From: a virus
Length of the DNA: 28,681 nt
Virus record (IMG/VR): IMGVR_UViG_3300008050_000213
Coordinates: 1-28,681 of that record
Reading direction: 5' to 3' (one strand)
A program made the position numbers and the translations under genes. This document shows, in pieces, positions 24,872 through 28,681 of this stretch. The notes under the pieces were generated by a model that saw nothing but the letters and a program-made list of their open reading frames with translations, did not search any database and was not told the origin of the DNA. Position 1 is the stretch's first letter; every line of letters begins with the position of its first letter.

Positions 24872-24876
24872 TGATA

Positions 24877-24907
24877 CAAATATACTACAACTTTCCTAAC
24901 TTGTCAA
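24877..24907 (-). promoter_or_regulatory. Strong promoter for the gp32-like gene
   Basis: On the minus strand: TTGACA, 17-base spacer, TATATTTG. The second box fits the Bacteroidota -7 consensus TAnnTTTG exactly, and the pair also fits the sigma-70 layout (TTGACA, N17, TATATT). It lies just after the preceding terminator and about 160 bases before the gp32-like ATG, where a promoter is needed. Confidence 0.75.
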
Positions 24908-24916
24908 CCCCTAAAC

Positions 24917-24945
24917 AAAAAAAAAGTGAGAAAATCTCACTTTTT
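24917..24945 (-). terminator. Rho-independent terminator after the acidic repeat protein gene
   Basis: On the minus strand an 11-bp stem AAAAAGTGAGA / TCTCACTTTTT with a 3-base loop is followed by a run of nine Ts. It begins 25 bases after the stop of the acidic protein gene and closes the upstream unit. Confidence 0.87.
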
Positions 24946-24970
24946 AATTTATACAATGTTACATAACTTA

Positions 24971-25738
24971 TTAGTATTCAACCTCATCCTCTTCGAAATT
25001 ACTGAAACTATTTTTTACGTCTGTTGGTGAATAATCATCAACGTCCTGTTTAGTTAACGTATATTCTTTGGTACCACCATCCTGTTCTGATGATGGAATC
25101 GCCAATTTATCTTCCTTTTCCGACCAATAATCACTCAATTTAATGTTGTATGGGTAAGAATCTAACGACCTCATCTCAATTTGTTCTTCAGGTGTTGGGT
25201 TACGTCTCTCAATATCATGCTCCAATTCTACCACCTTGTTTCCAAGGTCATCAATCTTAGCACTTGTTTGTTGCATAGCACCCATTTGGTTTTGTAATTC
25301 AGCAAATCCATTAACAAGAGCATCCAGTTTCTGGTTAGCCATATCTGAAGATTGTTTAGCTTCTTCTGTACTATCTACTAGTTCAGTTACATCCAATTCC
25401 ACTTCATCTTCTGCTGGTTCCATAGGTTCATCCATTGGCATCTCATCACCACCGAAACCACCTTCGTCTCCACCTTCTTCATCTCCAAATCCTTCATCGT
25501 CTCCCAAACCAAGTTCGTCTTCCATTCCAGCAACCTCATCACCACCTAAATCTTCACCACCTTCTTCGTCACCGAAACCACCTTCATCACCAGCATCATC
25601 TGCTGGGGCTTCATCACCAAACCCTTCATCATCTGCTGGGTCTTCATCGTCTTCAGTCGTAACACCGTAGTATGAATACTCGGTGATATTCATCATTCGC
25701 TTTGCTTCCTCCATAAGGAGTTTATCTTTATTCTTCAT
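24971..25738 (-). CDS. Highly acidic Gly/Asp/Glu repeat protein with C-terminal coiled coil
   Basis: A 255-residue protein in three parts. Residues 1-30 form a short helix (MEEAKRMMNITEYSYYG). Residues 31-115 are almost entirely Asp, Glu, Gly, Phe, Ala, Met and Pro, with irregular repeats of GFGDE and GGDE and no basic residues. Residues 116-180 form a likely coiled coil (VTELVDSTEEAKQSSDMANQKL through IDDLGNKVVELEHDIE). The rest is a polar tail ending EEDEVEY. This resembles scaffold or prohead-core proteins and also DNA-mimic proteins, but no specific family is recognised. It starts 5 bases after the 60-residue gene and ends at a terminator. The opening residues MKNKDKLLMEEAKRMM resemble the N-termini of cleaved phage core proteins; cleavage is speculation. 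Confidence 0.83.
   Translation of the reverse strand: MKNKDKLLMEEAKRMMNITEYSYYGVTTEDDEDPADDEGFGDEAPADDAGDEGGFGDEEGGEDLGGDEVAGMEDELGLGDDEGFGDEEGGDEGGFGGDEMPMDEPMEPAEDEVELDVTELVDSTEEAKQSSDMANQKLDALVNGFAELQNQMGAMQQTSAKIDDLGNKVVELEHDIERRNPTPEEQIEMRSLDSYPYNIKLSDYWSEKEDKLAIPSSEQDGGTKEYTLTKQDVDDYSPTDVKNSFSNFEEDEVEY
25439..25624 (-). repeat. Irregular GFGDE/GGDE-coding low-complexity repeat
   Basis: The region encodes at least four GFGDE or GGFGGDE units separated by acidic residues. DNA units are short and imperfect, so this is low-complexity coding sequence rather than a tandem-repeat element. Confidence 0.7.
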
Positions 25739-25743
25739 TGGTA

Positions 25744-25926
25744 TTACATTAATAATTGTCTCCCATCTTGGGTTATTACTTTCTTGTTCAATCTCTCCAC
25801 GATACTTTTATCGTTTTTGATAATACACACATCATCTTTACATTCGATGGTTTGGTGCTCAGTATCTTCACCTAAGAAATCATCTAGGTTCTTGTCAATG
25901 TCTTTTTTTGTTATCTCTTTATCCAT
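25744..25926 (-). CDS. Small unrecognised protein
   Basis: A 60-residue charged protein: a Lys/Asp-rich N-terminus (MDKEITKKDIDKNLDDFLGE), a central pair of cysteines (TIECKDDVCIIKND) and a basic C-terminal helix (VERLNKKVITQDGRQLLM). No known motif. It is accepted as a gene because it lies in the same strand and operon, 5 bases before the acidic protein gene, and is preceded by the 15-base motif shared with the gp6 leader and an A-rich leader. Function unknown; a partner of the acidic protein is possible from the tight spacing. Confidence 0.62.
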   Translation of the reverse strand: MDKEITKKDIDKNLDDFLGEDTEHQTIECKDDVCIIKNDKSIVERLNKKVITQDGRQLLM

Positions 25927-25953
25927 GATAATAGATTTTTGTTCTTGTTATAT

Positions 25954-25968
25954 AGTTATAAATATCAA
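25954..25968 (-). promoter_or_regulatory. 15-bp intergenic motif, copy upstream of the 60-residue gene
   Basis: Identical over 15 bases (AGTTATAAATATCAA, plus strand) to 16792-16806. It lies in the 50-base gap before the small gene, with the transcribed strand reading TTGATATTTATAACT. A phage promoter for the small gene and acidic protein gene is a possible reading. Confidence 0.5.
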
Positions 25969-25976
25969 CTAAAGCC

Positions 25977-26381
25977 CTAAAATATGCGTTCTATCTCATT
26001 TATTACAAGATTTTCACCATCTGCCAGTATCATTCGATTCTGATATTTAGTCCAATCAATCTTAACATCGCTGTAATTTAGGTTACCGATACCATCTACA
26101 TTCTCAGATTCAATTAATTTATTCAACCCATTGATAGTATACAGAGCATCACCTTTTTTATGTATCAGCAAAGCATTAGGAAACACCTCACTGAAATTGA
26201 TATTATCGTTGCTGTGTATACTGAATCTGAAGGTTAGGATAAACATATCAGGGTCTTCAATTTGACTGTACTTGAAAATGTGCTTCTGTTTAATGTCATG
26301 CTTACCTTCCATATACCCATAGAACCATTCCACCCTATCTGAGGGCATAAATGATGCGAATAAAACGTGTCTAATTGACAT
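25977..26381 (-). CDS. Unrecognised protein
   Basis: A 134-residue soluble protein with no motif I can name. It begins MSIRHVLFASFMPSDRVEWFYGYMEG, alternates strands and helices, and has no Cys, signal peptide or membrane segment. It overlaps the 3' end of the preceding gene by 11 bases, which supports both genes being real and co-translated. The two unrecognised genes lie between the cell-wall hydrolase and the acidic protein, a position that could hold baseplate, hub or assembly factors, but nothing proves this. Confidence 0.72.
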   Translation of the reverse strand: MSIRHVLFASFMPSDRVEWFYGYMEGKHDIKQKHIFKYSQIEDPDMFILTFRFSIHSNDNINFSEVFPNALLIHKKGDALYTINGLNKLIESENVDGIGNLNYSDVKIDWTKYQNRMILADGENLVINEIERIF

Positions 26382-26994
26382 ATGACATTATAGAATATAG
26401 ATACGGAAGATACATCTTATCGTGATTGTATTCTTCCATGAAATCGTTATATTCTATAAGTATCTCTTCCGTATTAAGAAAGACAGTTGAAAATGCTTTT
26501 ACTCGTGCTAATAATTTTGTTCTATCCAATCCCATGAACTGATAGAACATTAGGTTTATACCATAAGTTGTCGTACCATCATAGATGTATACCATGTCAC
26601 CTACGTTGCAAGTAATCAGACGTTCTTCTCCCTTAACTTCATTGAACTTCTTGGTGTGTTCCTCATCCGATAGTAATAGTGGGTCTATGAATTCGTACTT
26701 AACGTCTGCTATTACTCTCTCGTAACAGAACCGCTTAAAGTCGTATAAATCGTTCGTGTGATAGCTTCGTTGTTCCTTTCTACTAAATGTCCAGAATTCA
26801 ATCTCATTCATACGTCTGGTCAAGATATCCAACTCAATATCGTACATACCCTCAAATAATCTATTGGTATAGGTCATACCGACATATAAGGTAGGAATGG
26901 TTGGTTCTTCTATTATGCCTACAGAACCAACGACACATTCGAATCGTTTCCCAACGTCAATGTCCGTTTCTGATATAATCCTACCAAGTAGCAT
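26371..26994 (-). CDS. Unrecognised protein
   Basis: A 207-residue protein with many Tyr, Glu and Asp and no recognisable domain. The N-terminus is beta-like (CVVGSVGIIEEPTIPTLYVG), the middle and C-terminus helical with aromatic-rich patches (YGINLMFYQFMGLDRTKLL). It has no signal peptide or coiled coil. It starts 38 bases after the hydrolase stop and overlaps the next gene by 11 bases. Codon use and orientation agree with the neighbours. A tail or hub assembly role is possible by position only. Confidence 0.75.
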   Translation of the reverse strand: MLLGRIISETDIDVGKRFECVVGSVGIIEEPTIPTLYVGMTYTNRLFEGMYDIELDILTRRMNEIEFWTFSRKEQRSYHTNDLYDFKRFCYERVIADVKYEFIDPLLLSDEEHTKKFNEVKGEERLITCNVGDMVYIYDGTTTYGINLMFYQFMGLDRTKLLARVKAFSTVFLNTEEILIEYNDFMEEYNHDKMYLPYLYSIMSYVN

Positions 26995-27032
26995 TCTACG
27001 AACATACTTAATTTAATTGAGACTTTCAAGTA

Positions 27033-28681
27033 TTAGACAGAATATGCTGTAATTAACCCACTTGAAAGTGCCGAATAGGATTCTGCTCTTTCTGAACTAC
27101 CTTCAGTACCACCAGTTGGGTGCCATGATATGTGGTAGTGGGCGCCACCAGCACTTGTGCTACCTAATGTGTACTCGTCCAAGTAACCAGGTTTAGGCTT
27201 ATCTGGTCCTGCTTGGAACCCTTGTATAATCGCCTTAATACTATCCAACAATGCTTTGTCACCATTATCTGTCCTATAAGTGTTATGTTTTGGTGGTTTA
27301 CTACTATTTCGTTTTAAGTAAGGGTGATTAGTATGTCTAACCTTAGAGTTATCGTTCTGGTTTTGGAAAACAATAAAGTCAATTGCATTACCCTTAGCGT
27401 GTCTACTACTACTACTCATAGAATGAGAGTGGTCGTTACCACCTGTCACCTCAATTTTCACCTCTGGGTGAGCCGCCTTTATCCTCTTGAAAAGGGCGCT
27501 GGCAAATTTCTCAATCTCCGTACTAATATCTTTACCACTACTTGTCAACTCAGACAGGTCATGCTCAGGTTTCTTTCTCTCGACATATCCCAACTCATGC
27601 AATACCTTTCTAAGTTTATTAGCGTTAGCGAATGGGTCATAAGTGGATACATGACTAGGCTCTATTTTGTCGAATATGGCGGTTGTCCAACCATTCCAAC
27701 CTTGGTACCATTGTTCAAATGTGTATCCCTTACCTGAATCATCCATCGGAACGTTAACTCTATCGTAAGGTGGTGTGTTACCAGTCAAAGATGTTCTAGT
27801 AACAACCTTATTAAGCGGATTACTCTTTACAATACCCAGACCACTTTTACCTTGTTGGTGAGCTAAGTATGCATCAGTAAGAACTAGACCATCACCTTGA
27901 CCATCACCGTCACTATCGCCAGTTATATCTATTGGTGCTAGACCTGTGTTTTGAATAGCATAATAAGCCGACCCCATAGCACTGATGTAATCATCAAACA
28001 TTGAGTTGGTTTCCTTATTGTTTACGGTATTATCTGTTGAACTCCACGTACTTGGCATTAATATTTTTTGCTGGGTTGTGGTTGAAGCACCAAAGAATTC
28101 TATATCACTATTAGCTGGTGTAAAGGTGACAGCTTCTATGCGACTTTTAACATCAAGAGTTGCTTTCCTACCGAATTGCATCAACCCAACATAACCTTTG
28201 TAATTCATACCGTCATTACCTTTAGCCACAGTATTTTTATTACCTGCACCTAATTTATCTTTACCAATGGTTGATTCAATCACCGCTAGAGTTTGTAATG
28301 TCTTAATCGGTACATTAGTGGCAGCGTTGACCGCCTCAAATATTTCATTATAAGTCATAAAGACTCCATTTCTCTTAGTATTAGATGGAAGGTCAAAGTC
28401 ACTGTTACTGAACTGCTTACTACGTGTATAAGCCCACTTATAGAAATCTTGGGTATCCTCGTTTAATACGATAATTGGTTGAACTGTAGAATCATCATCA
28501 CCATCATCATCTCGTATTTCTTCATGTGTGGGGGTTGCCATAGCCGTATCAGAATAACCTAACTCAGCTTTAGTATATTTCAATCCAGTATCACAACTAG
28601 TAGTATCCGCTAATAAACTCATTAACTCAAATGATGATTCGTATATAGGCGTTTTAACGTCCCGTATTCTAACACCCTTAA
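27033..28681 (-). CDS. Cell-wall hydrolase: lytic transglycosylase plus M15 peptidase, N-terminus probably beyond right edge
   Basis: The ATG at 28622 gives 529 residues. In that numbering the first domain has the SLT signature: Glu116 (LAVIESTIGKD), GYVGLMQFG (144-151) and AYLAHQQG (251-258), a lysozyme-like fold that cuts glycan strands. The C-terminal domain is peptidase M15-like: SRHAKGNAID (His408, Asp415) and AHYHISWH (His495, His497) give the zinc ligands for cutting peptide stems. The frame stays open upstream of the ATG to the window edge (reading KGVRIRDVKTPIYESSFEL), and that ATG has no A-rich leader like its neighbours, so the gene probably extends further; I place the end at the edge. 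It may be a tail-associated hydrolase used on entry or an endolysin. No membrane anchor or signal peptide is seen. Confidence 0.85.
   Translation of the reverse strand, partial: KGVRIRDVKTPIYESSFELMSLLADTTSCDTGLKYTKAELGYSDTAMATPTHEEIRDDDGDDDSTVQPIIVLNEDTQDFYKWAYTRSKQFSNSDFDLPSNTKRNGVFMTYNEIFEAVNAATNVPIKTLQTLAVIESTIGKDKLGAGNKNTVAKGNDGMNYKGYVGLMQFGRKATLDVKSRIEAVTFTPANSDIEFFGASTTTQQKILMPSTWSSTDNTVNNKETNSMFDDYISAMGSAYYAIQNTGLAPIDITGDSDGDGQGDGLVLTDAYLAHQQGKSGLGIVKSNPLNKVVTRTSLTGNTPPYDRVNVPMDDSGKGYTFEQWYQGWNGWTTAIFDKIEPSHVSTYDPFANANKLRKVLHELGYVERKKPEHDLSELTSSGKDISTEIEKFASALFKRIKAAHPEVKIEVTGGNDHSHSMSSSSRHAKGNAIDFIVFQNQNDNSKVRHTNHPYLKRNSSKPPKHNTYRTDNGDKALLDSIKAIIQGFQAGPDKPKPGYLDEYTLGSTSAGGAHYHISWHPTGGTEGSSERAESYSALSSGLITAYSV

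Noticed and set aside
25439-25624. CRISPR-like or tandem-repeat array
   Set aside because: The repeats are short, irregular and in frame, explained by low-complexity acidic coding sequence.
25236-25670. Plus-strand 144-residue Ser/Pro-rich open frame
   Set aside because: It is the complement of the acidic repeat gene; the low-complexity Ser/Pro composition is a direct result of the Asp/Glu/Gly codons on the other strand.
27324-27737. Plus-strand 137-residue open frame
   Set aside because: It is opposite the conserved M15 peptidase domain, so the minus-strand gene explains the sequence.
1-28681. tRNA, rRNA, integrase, insertion sequence or prophage attachment site
   Set aside because: I saw no cloverleaf-like sequence, no transposase or integrase motif and no flanking direct repeats of notable length in the gaps.

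Overview
The window reads as a 28.7 kb piece of a T4-like contractile-tailed phage (myovirus) genome. Every supported gene lies on the minus strand, so transcription runs from high to low coordinates. The evidence is a set of recognisable T4-type genes: a gp32-like single-stranded DNA binding protein, a UvsX/RecA recombinase, an RNase H/FEN-type 5'-3' exonuclease, a DnaB/gp41-type helicase, a gp25-like baseplate protein and a gp6/baseplate-J protein. The host is probably a member of the Bacteroidota, perhaps a gliding flavobacterium. Three independent signs point that way: SprB-type adhesin repeats in two structural proteins, a TAnnTTTG -7 promoter box upstream of gp32, and the near absence of Shine-Dalgarno sequences, with A-rich or CAA-rich leaders instead. 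No integrase, tRNA, CRISPR array or insertion sequence is visible.

Layout in transcription order. (1) 28681-24971: a cell-wall hydrolase with a lytic transglycosylase domain and an M15 peptidase domain, probably running past the right edge; two unrecognised proteins; a 60-residue protein; and a very acidic Gly/Asp/Glu repeat protein. The unit ends at a strong hairpin terminator (24917-24945). (2) 24907-23703: a single-gene gp32 cassette with its own near-consensus promoter, a leader of about 155 nt and its own terminator. (3) 23663-16845: uvsX, exonuclease, an unrecognised gene, replicative helicase, gp25-like baseplate protein and a class II (B12-dependent) ribonucleotide reductase, closed by a third terminator. 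(4) 16777 to the left edge: gp6-like baseplate protein, a small membrane protein, and a series of large, mostly unrecognised structural proteins, the last of which runs off the left edge.

How the genes work together: units 2 and 3 supply recombination-dependent replication (ssDNA binding, strand exchange, primer removal, unwinding) and deoxynucleotides. Unit 4 builds the baseplate and probably the host-contact parts of the tail. Four gene pairs are joined by a one-base TAATG stop/start overlap, which suggests translational coupling.

The most interesting material is in unit 4. Host-type SprB/Ig-like adhesin modules, cysteine-rich C-terminal modules and an internal membrane-like segment sit in large virion-type proteins that I cannot assign to known baseplate genes. 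This may be an uncharacterised adsorption apparatus for Bacteroidota cell surfaces. That functional reading is inference; the gene calls and motifs are read from the sequence.
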